Assembly (NCBI RefSeq): GCF_003003995.1
Contig: NZ_PVWF01000029.1
Location: 1-49,662 of the forward strand
Reading direction: 5' to 3'
From: Pleurocapsa sp. CCALA 161
GTDB taxonomy: Bacteria; Cyanobacteriota; Cyanobacteriia; Cyanobacteriales; Xenococcaceae
Length of the DNA: 49,662 bases
How positions within the stretch are numbered: position 1 is the first letter of the stretch; every line of letters begins with the position of its first letter. The notes beneath the pieces are model-generated. The model saw only the letters and a program-made list of their open reading frames with translations. It did no database searches and was not told where the DNA came from. The translations under genes were made by a program, and so were the position numbers. Of the stretch, positions 9,066 through 18,938 are shown piece by piece.

Positions 9066-11567
9066 TTACGATTCTCCCTTATCAATACGAAATCTTTCTA
9101 CAGAAGAAAGTAAACCACGAGCAATACCTACAAGACTTTGTAGCGCACCACCAACCCTTTGTGACTCATGAGAGGTAGCTTGAGCAGTCAATTCTACTGA
9201 CTGCATTACCTGCGCTACCGCCCGCGAGTTTTCTCGTTGTTCGACAGTATCAGCAGTAATGGAGCGTACCAGGGTATCAATGCGATTCGATACCTGAATA
9301 ATATCTTCTAGGGCAGTTTTCGCCTGTTCCGCTCTTTCGGTTACGTCAATTACCTCCTGAATACCTTCTTCCATGGCAGTCATTACCGACCCCGTTTCAC
9401 TTTGAATCTGTAGTACGATTTGCTCAATTTCTTTCAAAGATTTACCAGAGCGATCGGCAAGCTGTCTAACTTCATCTGCAACCACTGCAAAACCTCGACC
9501 TGCTTCACCCGCTTTTGCTGCCTGAATTGAGGCATTAAGAGCTAGTTGGTTGGTTCTTTCGGCAATTTGGGAGATCAATAGCACAATTTTGGAGATTTCT
9601 TGCGATGCTTCGGCTAGTCGTTTTACTTTACGAGCCGTTTCTGATACCGTTTCTCTAATTTGGAAAATCCCTGATACAGTACGTTCTACCGCCTTACCAC
9701 CTTTGAGCGCAGTTACCGACGACGAACGAGCAACTTCCTCTGCTTCACGAGCATTTTCAGCTACCCTTTCAATCGATTCAGTCATCATCTGGACTGAATT
9801 TAAAGTAACTGCTAATTCTTCTGCCATCCGTAACGCTTCACTCGATTGGTTACGGGCAAATAGTTCACTATCAGTCGAACCTTGGTTCACCTGTTCGGCA
9901 GCTTGTTTTACCTGGCGCACAATTTCGCGTAGACTTTGAATAGTCAAGTTAAAGGCATCAGCAACTGCCCCCAGAACGTCGGCGGTAACGGTTGCTTGTA
10001 CGGTTAAATCTCCTCTGGCTGCACCTTCTACATCATCTAGTAATCGAATCACCTGGCGCTGTAAATCTTCTTTTGCCTGTTCGGTTTCTTCCGCTCTTCT
10101 TTGTGCTTCCTGGGTGGTTGTCAAGATAACTCGTGTCATGCGGTTAAAGCCTAACGCTAACTTACCAAATTCATCTTGAGAATAGATTGTCGCTTTAGCA
10201 TTAAGATTACCCTGATAAACATCATCAAACTGACTTTGTAGATCTTGACTGGTTTTAGTAACATGTTTGGCGGTAATATTACCAATCGCAGCAGCTGTCC
10301 CCGCACTGGATAATCCAGCCACCAAAGCTAACAAAATGTTATTGGGAATAGCTTCTTGCATAGTTCGGTCTGGATTACGTGCCGTAACACTAGAACCAAT
10401 TAACCCAATTATTAAAACGGCGATCGCTGAAACTAAGCCTGTAGCACCAGCCGTAGCTAGCTGCTTTTGCTGCATAGGAGCATTAATAAACTTAGCTAAA
10501 GCTCCCTGTTTAACTTCAATTTCTGGTTTTTCCTGGGAACTAATAAAAGAAGTTGTAGTAGTAGGACTAACTTCACTGATGGCAATTTCATCAGGCTCGA
10601 TGGAATCAGATTCAGCAACCAGGCTACTCGAAAAATTCGTACTGCCACTACTTGGATCTTCTACTACGTTGAACAGTCCAGTATCGGGAAGTCCTTGTTC
10701 TAATTCTTCAAGATCGAAAAAGCTACTATCAATTTCATCAAATTCCAACTCGTCTTGGTAATCTACTTCATCTTGTTCAGAAATGTTTTCCTGAGCGTAA
10801 TCTTTATCATTCCCCATGGCAAAGGGTTCAGTTAAAACAGTATCAATTTCTAGTTCCGAGCTGTCATCGTAGTCATTGTCATAATCATTTTGGCTGATAG
10901 CAAAATCTTCTGCCGTATAGTTGGGTAAATTATGGTTGTCTTCTTCATCCATCATAAAAGCAGAACTATGATCAACACTGGGTTGTTCTACTTCAGGGAG
11001 AGGATTGTCTAATGGAGGAGAAATGAGCTCTGATTCAAATGGAGCAAAAGGATCTTCGCCCTCATCTTGCTCCATTGAAACTAATTCTGCTTCTGCTGAT
11101 GACTGGTCGAAAGGATTACCATCAGCATCTCCATCTTCTAAATCCACCTCGTAATTTTGGTTGACAGCAGAATTGTCACTTTCAAAACCTTCTTCATAAG
11201 CTTGTTCATCAGGAAGAGCCATGTCGCTCAAATCATTTGCATACCCTAAATCTTCATTCTCAAATGACTGTTCATCTAGTTCGGACTGTTCCTGAAGCTG
11301 TTCTATCTGTTCAATCCCGCTACGGGCAAAATCGAGCAGATTATCTGAATCGCTTAAGCTTAAGACATTTTCATACTGCTGTTTTGCCAAGTCGTAGTTT
11401 TGAAAGCCATAGCAATAGATGTGACCACGCAGCAACAAGACATTTGGATCATTGGGAAATTCATCGGCTAAATGATCGATTATTTCTGCTGCTTGAGCGA
11501 AATTACTTTCTAGATAGGCTTTTTCTGCTTGTCCGTATTCCTGAGAATAATTAGTTCCTGATGCCAT
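9066..11567 (-). CDS. hmpD: Methyl-accepting chemotaxis protein, HmpD/PilJ type
   Basis: Chemoreceptor for type IV pilus taxis, 833 residues from the ATG (a TTG lies 15 nt upstream). Order: N-terminal TPR-like helices (residues ~10-85), a long acidic, probably disordered stretch (~90-340), hydrophobic segments around 370-435 ([20 protein letters not shown] and [13 protein letters not shown]), HAMP-like region, then the coiled-coil signalling domain with the hairpin tip [20 protein letters not shown]. No ligand or GAF domain is visible, unlike the photoreceptor PixJ. It is third in an hmpB-hmpC-hmpD run. The usual downstream CheA (HmpE) gene is missing, so this receptor must signal through a kinase encoded elsewhere. 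Confidence 0.88.
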   Translation of the reverse strand: MASGTNYSQEYGQAEKAYLESNFAQAAEIIDHLADEFPNDPNVLLLRGHIYCYGFQNYDLAKQQYENVLSLSDSDNLLDFARSGIEQIEQLQEQSELDEQSFENEDLGYANDLSDMALPDEQAYEEGFESDNSAVNQNYEVDLEDGDADGNPFDQSSAEAELVSMEQDEGEDPFAPFESELISPPLDNPLPEVEQPSVDHSSAFMMDEEDNHNLPNYTAEDFAISQNDYDNDYDDSSELEIDTVLTEPFAMGNDKDYAQENISEQDEVDYQDELEFDEIDSSFFDLEELEQGLPDTGLFNVVEDPSSGSTNFSSSLVAESDSIEPDEIAISEVSPTTTTSFISSQEKPEIEVKQGALAKFINAPMQQKQLATAGATGLVSAIAVLIIGLIGSSVTARNPDRTMQEAIPNNILLALVAGLSSAGTAAAIGNITAKHVTKTSQDLQSQFDDVYQGNLNAKATIYSQDEFGKLALGFNRMTRVILTTTQEAQRRAEETEQAKEDLQRQVIRLLDDVEGAARGDLTVQATVTADVLGAVADAFNLTIQSLREIVRQVKQAAEQVNQGSTDSELFARNQSSEALRMAEELAVTLNSVQMMTESIERVAENAREAEEVARSSSVTALKGGKAVERTVSGIFQIRETVSETARKVKRLAEASQEISKIVLLISQIAERTNQLALNASIQAAKAGEAGRGFAVVADEVRQLADRSGKSLKEIEQIVLQIQSETGSVMTAMEEGIQEVIDVTERAEQAKTALEDIIQVSNRIDTLVRSITADTVEQRENSRAVAQVMQSVELTAQATSHESQRVGGALQSLVGIARGLLSSVERFRIDKGES

Positions 11568-11764
11568 GATGCTTTTTGCCAATTAAATCTAAATTTTTAT
11601 TGCTTGTACTGATGAGTTCCCACTTTAAGCTTTTAACTTGACGATGACTCTAAGTTTATATAAGTAACAAGAAAAGCAACAGAGGCTGTTTTTTTCAAAT
11701 AATGCTTAAAATGCTCAATAGGAAGAAGTTTTAACTTAATAATTAGAGATTAATTATCCTGGTA

Positions 11765-12295
11765 TCAAGATGCCCATCGTGCCGACCTTAAAATCTTGGC
11801 TGGATTTAACAAATTAATGAGCATTTTGTTCTCATCATCAGTTTGCCATTGAGCCTGGACAAAAGGAGCCATTGTGTCTGCTGGGGGTTGCTGAATTGCT
11901 AGTTGTTCGACATCTAGCCAATCCATCTCGCCAATACTATCAATTGCTAACCCAATAATTTGTTCTTGATCTTCAATTGCAATTACAGGAATACTAGGGC
12001 GATCGGTTTTCAAGGCTACGCTATCTCCCAAAAACTGTCCTAAATCAGCAACCCAAATCACCCTACCTCGTAAGTTAATAGTTCCCAATAGTAAAGGAGA
12101 GGCATTGGGAATTGGAGCAATCTGATCGGGAGTTTGCTGCATTACTTCGGCTATACCTGTAGCTGGAAAAGCACAGGCTTCTCCTGATGCCAAATAAAAG
12201 CGTAGATGTAGTTCTCCCTCTGGATTTTCGAGGGGTTTAATGTCTAGAGAAAGATCTAGACCGCTCTCAGTATATAATTCTGGATTATTAACCAT
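11765..12295 (-). CDS. hmpC: CheW-like scaffold protein, HmpC/PilI type
   Basis: A 176-residue CheW-domain protein that would couple the chemoreceptor to a CheA kinase. The CheW fold is marked by LRFYLASGEACAFPATGIAEV, then LLLGTINLRGRVIWVADL and a late AIDSIGEMDWLDV strand region. It lies between the response regulator and receptor genes on the same strand (69 bp and ~200 bp gaps), the same order as in the hmp and pix loci of other cyanobacteria. ATG start. Confidence 0.86.
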   Translation of the reverse strand: MVNNPELYTESGLDLSLDIKPLENPEGELHLRFYLASGEACAFPATGIAEVMQQTPDQIAPIPNASPLLLGTINLRGRVIWVADLGQFLGDSVALKTDRPSIPVIAIEDQEQIIGLAIDSIGEMDWLDVEQLAIQQPPADTMAPFVQAQWQTDDENKMLINLLNPAKILRSARWAS

Positions 12296-12364
12296 AAAAT
12301 TTTGTTGTAGTTGTAAATACTATTTACAGACTGCTAGCCAGATAACCTAAAAAATAATTTTGCT

Positions 12365-12730
12365 CTAAGCTCGAAGCAACTGCTTGACTGTTCCAATCAG
12401 TTCAACTGGTTGGAACGGCTTAGCTATGTAAGCATCTGCACCTTGCTTCATGCCCCAGTAGCGATCAAATTCCTCACCTTTAGAAGAACACATTACCACA
12501 GGAACATTTTGTGTTTTTGGATCAGATTTTAGACGACGACATAATTCATAGCCGTTCATTCTAGGCATAACGATGTCCATTACGACTATGTCAGGACTAA
12601 ATGTCTCTAAATGCTCCAAAGCTTCTACGCCATCGCAAGCAACCGTTACTTTAAGACCACTATCTTTTAAGAGATCTGAAATCATTTGTCTCTGCGCCAG
12701 ACTATCTTCTACGATTAGAACTTTGCTCAT
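12365..12730 (-). CDS. hmpB: CheY-like response regulator, HmpB/PilH type
   Basis: A single receiver domain of 121 residues with no output domain. Acidic pocket E8/D9, phosphoacceptor D52 in VVMDIVMPRMNGYELC, Ser at 82-83 and the conserved K104 in AYIAKPF are all present, so it should be phosphorylatable. It is first in the leftward hmpB-hmpC-hmpD run, presumably driven from the 700-bp spacer shared with hmpF. By family it would control pilus motor direction or polarity. Confidence 0.9.
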   Translation of the reverse strand: MSKVLIVEDSLAQRQMISDLLKDSGLKVTVACDGVEALEHLETFSPDIVVMDIVMPRMNGYELCRRLKSDPKTQNVPVVMCSSKGEEFDRYWGMKQGADAYIAKPFQPVELIGTVKQLLRA

Positions 12731-13429
12731 AACATGCTATCTACGAAAAGTCACACTTAAGTTAAGTCTACTTGGCAAATCATTAAATTAATAGAAGCTA
12801 AACCTGTACTTAAATTCACTTATTATTAATAAAATTACTTGATTCGTAACCTCTCCGCTTCAGAATATACTCTACTTTTTAACCAATCGCCACGTCATCA
12901 ACAACATATATTTTAAACAAGTTTCTTTTTTGGTTAACCCACTTTAGGTTTGATCTAAATTTAAGCGAAAATGTCTTATTACCCAACTAGCCTAAATGTA
13001 TGTTATTCATTGGTAGATCTAGATATCATAAAAATTTTGAAGTCCGAAAATATTTTAGACATGACATAATCTTGAGTTTTTATTTTTGGCAAAAACAGTT
13101 TAATTAAACTTTAATTAAACTTGAGTTTATTCTAGGCATTAATTGCTGGGTAGCTATTGATCATTTAAGTAAAATAAAATTAGTTAACTATGACTCTATG
13201 ACTTATTATTCTTGCTTTAGCTTAAATTATAGTTATCAACACTAACGTCATGAATAACATATAAATGCTCGTTATGTAACAAATATTCAATTCCCTGAAG
13301 TTTTACGCCAAAGTCAAATTAGAGGTCGAAATTTAATTTAGTCTGGTTGTTTTAATAAATCAGCAGTAAACTGGAAAAGCTTAATTTTTCTGAGTTCCTG
13401 CACAGAAGAAATCAAGAGGAAGGCGCATA
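12731..13429. promoter_or_regulatory. Long divergent regulatory spacer hmpB / hmpF
   Basis: 699 bp of AT-rich DNA without a credible ORF, between the starts of hmpB and hmpF. Its length is unusual for this window and suggests long leaders or several promoters. The most visible structure is the TTTAATTAAACT direct repeat at 13097-13121. I found no tRNA- or riboswitch-like fold by eye. Confidence 0.55.
13097..13121. promoter_or_regulatory. Palindrome with 11-bp-period direct repeat, possible operator
   Basis: AGTTTAATTAAACT at 13097-13110 is a perfect 14-bp palindrome. The string TTTAATTAAACT occurs at 13099-13110 and again at 13110-13121, a period of 11 bp, about one helical turn. That would place two protein dimers on the same DNA face. 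Function is inferred only. Confidence 0.35.
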
Positions 13430-15148
13430 GTGCTATATCTGGCAGAAATACAAAAACAAAGTAAAGGGTTTATGAGTGGCGTAGAAACAAAGCTTAAGCT
13501 CATAGCTTGTCAACGCAACGATCAAAGTTGGGGTGTAGTTGGCAATGAATTAATTGCTGCTGAAGAAGCAAATGATTTTGGTGATGGCGCTTTAATTGTG
13601 GTCAATTTAGGCACTAATCGACAAGTACAAGGCAAAATCGAGTTGGCTTCGTCAAAAATCGTTGCTATTTTAAAAAATTTCTCTCGTTTAGTCGAAAAGA
13701 ACCAAGAACAAGAGCAAGAAATCAGTCAGTGGAAAGAGTCTTTGGCAATTCAAAGTGAAGAATTGAGTCGGCGACAGCTTGAAATGGAAGCTCGCCTCGA
13801 ACAGGTTGAGCAGATGGAAGAAGAGTTTAAGCAGTTTGAACAAGAAAAAGCTGAAATTGCTCAGGCTCAGGCAGAAACTGACAGCATTAGAGCAGATTTT
13901 GAGGCAAAAAGTGCTGAACTAGAAGGTGCTTGGGCGCAATTACGAGGTCAGCAAAATAGCTTGGATGAACGGCTAAAGCAGGCTAATACCTTGGATCACC
14001 ATCAAGCTGACGAACTTAAGCAACAGTTAAAAATTATTGCTAGTGCAAATGAAGCTGTTAATACTCTTCGTAACCAGCTTAAACAAGCCGAATCAGCCGT
14101 GGCAATTCAACAACAGACAATGAAGTCTCACTGGGACAATTTAACTCACAACTTAGCTGAGATTGATATCAAGCGACAAGATCTTGATAGTATGACTACA
14201 GAATTGAGCGCCAAAAAAGCACAACTTAAATCTTTGCAAGAAGCGATCGCCAAAGCGGAACAGCAATTAGAAATAGAACAAAAATCTTTAGATGTTCAAC
14301 AGGAGCTAATACAGTTTTTTAATCTTCAGTCAGAAAGTCATCACAAGATGTTCGAGATTTTATCGGGTTCGTCAACGGATGCTGAAGGTACAGCCAAAAT
14401 CGATCTCGAAAAATTAGAAAATATTCCTCTGCCTAACCTAGAAACTATCGTCGAAAGCCTGAAAAAAGATTTGGAGAAAGTAGCTCGATTTGTCAATGAT
14501 CAGGAAGAAGAACTGAGTTGGCAATGTAAGGCGGTTGAGGAATTAGAAGCTAAAATGTCTCAAGTTAATGATTTTGAGCGCTTGACTTTGGAGCAAGAAT
14601 TAGCCGATGAGAAAGAAGCGAAAAAGATGCTAGATCAAACTTTGGTCGGGCAACGGCGCTCTCTTAAAGAGAGGCATCAAGTTTTGTTGCAACACTCTAG
14701 AGTCTTAAAACGTCGCCAGGGAATTGTTGATTTTGATTTTGAGTCAGCAATTCAAGATATTGACTTAACTCCCATCAAACAAACTTTAGAACAGCAACAG
14801 CAAGAGCTACAACAACAGCAACAACAGTTAAACTCAGAAGTAAACCAGAGTAAACTAAATATTCAGGAATTGATAGCAAAGCTGGAGCAGGAAAGAACCC
14901 AGAAAAGCCAGCTAGAGCAGGAAATTGCTCAACTACAGGACAAATGGCATGAGCTAAATCTTCAGACAGCAGCAACGCAGTCCCAGATAGATTTTTATCA
15001 GCATGAGCTACAGCCTTTGCAAGATACTCTAGATCAGATTAATCATCAAGTTACCGAGATGGAAAAATTACTGATTGATAGTGAGGCTAGTAGTCCTGGT
15101 ATAGCTATAAGCAAAATTGAGCAACTAGTTGACGAATTAGCTACTTAA
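13430..15148 (+). CDS. hmpF: Pilus motility taxis protein HmpF (coiled coil)
   Basis: A 572-residue protein starting MLYLAEIQKQ, the conserved start of HmpF, a cyanobacterial coiled-coil protein needed for type IV pilus activity and taxis. The start codon is GTG at 13430, supported by family conservation and by a good Shine-Dalgarno (AAGAGGAAGG) 7-8 bp upstream. Residues ~1-85 form a small globular domain. From ~90 to 550 the sequence is almost continuous heptad coiled coil rich in Glu, Gln and Lys, including a poly-Gln stretch near residue 460 (QQQQQELQQQQQQL). It is divergent from hmpB-C-D, while in some relatives all hmp genes point the same way. Confidence 0.9.
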   Translation: MLYLAEIQKQSKGFMSGVETKLKLIACQRNDQSWGVVGNELIAAEEANDFGDGALIVVNLGTNRQVQGKIELASSKIVAILKNFSRLVEKNQEQEQEISQWKESLAIQSEELSRRQLEMEARLEQVEQMEEEFKQFEQEKAEIAQAQAETDSIRADFEAKSAELEGAWAQLRGQQNSLDERLKQANTLDHHQADELKQQLKIIASANEAVNTLRNQLKQAESAVAIQQQTMKSHWDNLTHNLAEIDIKRQDLDSMTTELSAKKAQLKSLQEAIAKAEQQLEIEQKSLDVQQELIQFFNLQSESHHKMFEILSGSSTDAEGTAKIDLEKLENIPLPNLETIVESLKKDLEKVARFVNDQEEELSWQCKAVEELEAKMSQVNDFERLTLEQELADEKEAKKMLDQTLVGQRRSLKERHQVLLQHSRVLKRRQGIVDFDFESAIQDIDLTPIKQTLEQQQQELQQQQQQLNSEVNQSKLNIQELIAKLEQERTQKSQLEQEIAQLQDKWHELNLQTAATQSQIDFYQHELQPLQDTLDQINHQVTEMEKLLIDSEASSPGIAISKIEQLVDELAT

Positions 15149-15190
15149 CGGCTGAGCAAAGCCGAATATTTGGGCGATCGCCAATTAGCT

Positions 15191-15219
15191 AATATTGATA
15201 AAAATATCAATATTTTTTT
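15191..15219 (+). terminator. Rho-independent terminator of hmpF
   Basis: Perfect 10-bp stem AATATTGATA / TATCAATATT with a 4-nt A loop, followed directly by a run of T. It lies 43 bp after the hmpF stop and 5 bp before the end of the convergent aminotransferase gene. Confidence 0.85.
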
Positions 15220-15224
15220 ACTGA

Positions 15225-15989
15225 CTATTCAAGTTGTTTAAGCATATAGCTAGTTGTTTTTGCTCCATTTATAACTGTTTTGATTGGCAGCCAATCTACC
15301 ACACAATTACTGTAGGCGATCGCTTCTAGGGTAGAGATAAATTCTGGATGCCAAATATTTTCAATCACCTTAATCTTTCGGCTTTGGCAGAAATCAAGCC
15401 AGCGCGATCGCGCAATTCCTGCTAAAATTCCTGAGTCTAAACCAGGAGTATACCAGCAATCATTTTTCCACCCCCAAAGATTGCCTGTACTGGTTTCTAG
15501 CCAATTACCCTGAGTATCGACCAAAATTGCTTCTTGAGCCTTACGACTTATTGCTTGATTACGCGCTAAATAGGCAGAGAGATAATTACCTGTTTTATAT
15601 TGAGGTAAATCTCGACGGTATAAAGAATCTTGAGCTACCCAGGCTGTAATACCAGTAGTTTGAAATTCCTCTAGATTAGCAGGTAAATTGCGTCCTGTGA
15701 TCCACTCTCGACCATCGGGAAATATTGCCATTCTTAAGACAGGAAAAAATTCCGCTAATATTTCTGCACCTTGCCTTAGCTGCTGCCAATCAGGTTGCTG
15801 CCAACCAAATGCTAATAAAGACGTTTTTAGGCGATCGCAATGAGCCAGCCAGCTAGTAAAAGGATGATTGAGGAACTTGTCATAGACACGCATTGTGGTA
15901 AAGCTAGTCGCCCCATAACATAAGCCAGGGTCATTAAGATCCAGATGTAACTGGGGAGCATCAATTAGCTGGCGATCATACCAAAACAT
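15225..15989 (-). CDS. pabC: PLP-dependent aminotransferase class IV (probable aminodeoxychorismate lyase)
   Basis: Fold-type IV PLP enzyme of 254 residues. The Schiff-base lysine is K132 in QYKTGNYLSAYLARN, and E165 in LETSTGNLWG is the cofactor-nitrogen contact expected for this fold. In cyanobacteria this gene is usually annotated as 4-amino-4-deoxychorismate lyase, releasing p-aminobenzoate and pyruvate for folate synthesis. Branched-chain or D-amino acid aminotransferase is the alternative, but the short length and GLDSGILAGIARSRWLDFC segment fit the lyase better. It starts 16 bp after the phosphatase gene, so the two are probably one transcript. Confidence 0.75.
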   Translation of the reverse strand: MFWYDRQLIDAPQLHLDLNDPGLCYGATSFTTMRVYDKFLNHPFTSWLAHCDRLKTSLLAFGWQQPDWQQLRQGAEILAEFFPVLRMAIFPDGREWITGRNLPANLEEFQTTGITAWVAQDSLYRRDLPQYKTGNYLSAYLARNQAISRKAQEAILVDTQGNWLETSTGNLWGWKNDCWYTPGLDSGILAGIARSRWLDFCQSRKIKVIENIWHPEFISTLEAIAYSNCVVDWLPIKTVINGAKTTSYMLKQLE

Positions 15990-16005
15990 TCTGTACGCTT
16001 TGTTG

Positions 16006-17913
16006 TTAAGAATTCGTTTCTGTAGGGTTGGGTAAAGGTGGCGTAAGGTCAGGGTCTGGATCTAAGGAGTCTTGTCGCAGTTTATAGGCGAATAAACCAA
16101 CAATTGTGGCTAGGACTAGGGCGAAAATGAGAATTTTCATCCATTTTGACTGTTTGGTAGTTGTTAAAGGTTCGCCAATTGGTTCAGAAATCTGTTTTTC
16201 TGTGATCTTAGTTGGTGGTAGGGATGCCTCACCAGGAGAAATATCTGCGGGATCAGAGTCAAATTGATCGTTTTCAGACCAGTGGGCAGATTCTGTCAAA
16301 ACAATTTCCAGGTCAGACCAAGAGACGGCAGCTTGTGAGCTACCAGGCAAAGGATTTACTTGACAGTGAACTAGCGCCACTGTTACGTTATCATGACCAT
16401 TTTTGTCATTGGCTAAAGCAATCAAATCTTTGACTGTGCTGGCAAGGTCTTGTTTTCCTTCTAAAAGTGGCAGAATACTTTGTCTCCATTGCTGTTCGAT
16501 CCGGTCAAAATCACTTAAACCATCGGTGCAAAGTAAGAAAACACATTCATCATCAATGATATATCGTTGCAAGTTTGGATGGAGCGCTGCCGAACCTCTC
16601 ATGCCCAGAGCCTGAATCAATGCACCCGCTGAAGGATATTGTAAAGAATCTCGATACAAGGCATAGCCCAAACGAACCTCTCTAGAAGCCAGATCGTCGT
16701 CAACAGTCATTTGATGACAACTATTACGAGTGATCCAATAAATGCGCGAATCACCAATATGACCCAGATACATTTCTTGGGCGCGAGCAAGAGCCATCAC
16801 TAAAGTTGTACCCATGCGCTGTCTTTCCTGACGATGTTCAGCGTCATTGCGCTGATTAATTAAATCGTTAGCATCTTTGATATATTGGGCTAACTTGCTA
16901 GAGATTTTGTGTGGTTTTAGTTTGTCTAGCTTCAGGGCAGAAATTTTACCTTGCAAATAATCGATTGTTTCTCCTGAAGCAATTTCGCCACCGTCATGAC
17001 CGCCTACACCATCACAAACGATCGCCAAGCCATTTTTACCATTTTGAGTCGCCGTAATCTCCTGAGGATGGGAAAAGAGGGGATAAGCTGCATCCTCGTT
17101 GTTACTACGGCTAGGACCAGAATCGCTTTGGGCATATGTCTGGTAAGAATATTGTTGAGTCTGACAATAAAGAGAGATTGCTCGATCAAGTAATCCCACT
17201 AGTTGATTTGCTTGAGCAATAACTCCTGTCTCTAAATTGCTAGCCAGCTTGAAGACTACTTCTTTAATATTGGGATGGGCATGAGTCGCCCATCGAGACC
17301 AAAGATTGCCTAAATCTTGAAGACTTGCAGCCCGATCAATATCTATCTGTAGCTGCTGTAACTGTAGGATCTGTCCGTTAACTCTAATCAGGTTAGGCTC
17401 TAATAAAGTAGCTGCTACACCCTTTTGTGAGAGAGGATGCCAAAGCTTGGCAATTTGCCAAAGCCAGTTTAACTGTTGTAGAGGGGTTGCACCAAACCAT
17501 AAATCTTGAGCTTTAGGAATTAACTCTTGAGGATACGCTAGTTCTCCTGTAGAACTGGCAGGGACAGTCCCGTAATCAAACAACCAAATCTGTCGATCGC
17601 TTAATAAACCATAAGGTTGAGGAATATGAGGATAATAGGAAAAAAGCTGGAGATAAACTACTATTTCTGGAGGAACTTCTTCAGGGGTCAAAGGTGGGCT
17701 ACTGGGTTGAGTATCCAGAAATATTTGCTCAGTTAAAGCTAAATATCGCTCCTGAATCAGGGTTTGCTTTTGCTCGCTCACGATCGCTTGGCTACTCCAT
17801 AAGTAGCGTCTAATTATGGGGGTATTACATCGATCACAAAGAATAGCTTCTAAATCATTAGAGGCTAGACATTGAGAGTTGGAGCATTGAATTCTAGGCT
17901 CAGGATGTGACAT
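16006..17913 (-). CDS. PP2C-type Ser/Thr protein phosphatase, zinc-ribbon and membrane-anchored
   Basis: A 635-residue protein. Residues 1-30 hold a zinc-ribbon-like Cys pattern (CSNSQC, then CDRC). Residues ~40-240 are an unassigned domain that may be a degraded kinase-like fold. Residues ~255-525 form a metal-dependent PP2C domain with DGVGGHDGGEIASG, MGTTLVMALA, HIGDSRIYW, LLCTDGLSDF and GHDNVTVALV, so all metal-binding Asp motifs are present. After an acidic linker there is one C-terminal helix (ILIFALVLATIVGLFAYKL) and a short Pro-rich tail, making it a tail-anchored phosphatase. Likely role: reversing Ser/Thr phosphorylation by Hanks-type kinases. Confidence 0.88.
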   Translation of the reverse strand: MSHPEPRIQCSNSQCLASNDLEAILCDRCNTPIIRRYLWSSQAIVSEQKQTLIQERYLALTEQIFLDTQPSSPPLTPEEVPPEIVVYLQLFSYYPHIPQPYGLLSDRQIWLFDYGTVPASSTGELAYPQELIPKAQDLWFGATPLQQLNWLWQIAKLWHPLSQKGVAATLLEPNLIRVNGQILQLQQLQIDIDRAASLQDLGNLWSRWATHAHPNIKEVVFKLASNLETGVIAQANQLVGLLDRAISLYCQTQQYSYQTYAQSDSGPSRSNNEDAAYPLFSHPQEITATQNGKNGLAIVCDGVGGHDGGEIASGETIDYLQGKISALKLDKLKPHKISSKLAQYIKDANDLINQRNDAEHRQERQRMGTTLVMALARAQEMYLGHIGDSRIYWITRNSCHQMTVDDDLASREVRLGYALYRDSLQYPSAGALIQALGMRGSAALHPNLQRYIIDDECVFLLCTDGLSDFDRIEQQWRQSILPLLEGKQDLASTVKDLIALANDKNGHDNVTVALVHCQVNPLPGSSQAAVSWSDLEIVLTESAHWSENDQFDSDPADISPGEASLPPTKITEKQISEPIGEPLTTTKQSKWMKILIFALVLATIVGLFAYKLRQDSLDPDPDLTPPLPNPTETNS

Positions 17914-18026
17914 GGATATTTTAAACTATTGAGCATCTTACTTAGCATTTAAGATTTCTCTATAGTAAATTAGAAATTTTATTTATGTTAGTTTTTAATG
18001 TCAAGATCTTAAAAAACTAGATAGTT

Positions 18027-18737
18027 TTAAGCTTTATACAGTTGTTCTAAACTCTCTTGTAAAGCTGCGGTTAGCTTTTGAGAGCTTTGGCGTAATGATT
18101 TGCCATGATATTCTTTGACTGCGATTGGTACACCAATATCTACCCTGACATCTGCTCCCCAGGTGGGGTAGGGCTGACTATAGCGTATACCTACAGGTAA
18201 TATTTTAACCCCTATCTCTGATTTATCTGTTTCTGCCTGAAGAGCGATCGCCGCTACACCTCTTTTAAGGGGATGAATTTGATAGTCATTAAAAATACCT
18301 CCTTCAGGAAAAATGACCAGCATTTCCTGGTTCGACTTTAATAGTTCAATACTATGACGCACACTATTTAACTGAGGTCGTTCAGTATCCACTGGAAAAC
18401 CGCCCATATGGCGGATTACCCAACCTTGAATACCTTTTACTTCATTAGCCGAAACCATAAACCGTAAATCTCGACCACTGACTAACCGACCAATGGCATA
18501 GGGTACAATAAAAGCGTCCCAGCGAGAACGATGTGTTGGGGCAACGATTACGGGGTCGTGTCGAGGAATATTTTCCTGTCCGAAAATTTCAATTTTGCCA
18601 AAAAAGCCTGGTATTACTAGATAACATCCAAGGGGATAGAGTAGTTTAGCTAACCAAGGAGATACACGCGAATTTAATTCATCTGTTCTGTTTGAGTCCA
18701 AAGTAGCTAAATTTTGCGGCGATTTTGACTGAGTCAT
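18027..18737 (-). CDS. plsC: 1-acyl-sn-glycerol-3-phosphate acyltransferase family
   Basis: Membrane-associated acyltransferase of 236 residues. The four PlsC motifs can be read in order: HRSRWD (the HX4D catalytic pair, near residue 69), GGFPVDTER, FPEGG near 145 and LPVGIRY near 180. The usual reaction is acylation of lysophosphatidate to phosphatidate in phospholipid and glycolipid synthesis. Cyanobacteria carry several paralogues, so exact substrate preference is open. It is monocistronic here, divergent from the ABC ATPase gene. Confidence 0.87.
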   Translation of the reverse strand: MTQSKSPQNLATLDSNRTDELNSRVSPWLAKLLYPLGCYLVIPGFFGKIEIFGQENIPRHDPVIVAPTHRSRWDAFIVPYAIGRLVSGRDLRFMVSANEVKGIQGWVIRHMGGFPVDTERPQLNSVRHSIELLKSNQEMLVIFPEGGIFNDYQIHPLKRGVAAIALQAETDKSEIGVKILPVGIRYSQPYPTWGADVRVDIGVPIAVKEYHGKSLRQSSQKLTAALQESLEQLYKA

Positions 18738-18938
18738 TAATGAATTGCAATTTGCTCCGTTCTCTCCATTGTATTTACTACCTTAATTTTTCTTTAATCG
18801 GATGTGTTTTAAATACTGGACACTTACTGAGTTGTCATTCAGATGAATCAAAATTTAAAGCTAAGGAATGAAAACTTTTGATACCCTTTTAGCTAAAATT
18901 GTCACGCACAGAATACAGAATATTGTTGAGGAAGTTAA

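Noticed and set aside
9550-10761. Plus-strand ORFs of 129 and 164 codons inside hmpD
   Set aside because: Shadows of the strongly biased chemoreceptor coding sequence; no family character.
14775-14975. Minus-strand 66-codon ORF inside hmpF
   Set aside because: Hydrophobic runs are the reverse of poly-Gln/Leu codons; no Shine-Dalgarno.
16403-17193. Several 60-73 codon ORFs within the PP2C gene
   Set aside because: They overlap conserved phosphatase motifs in antisense or shifted frames.
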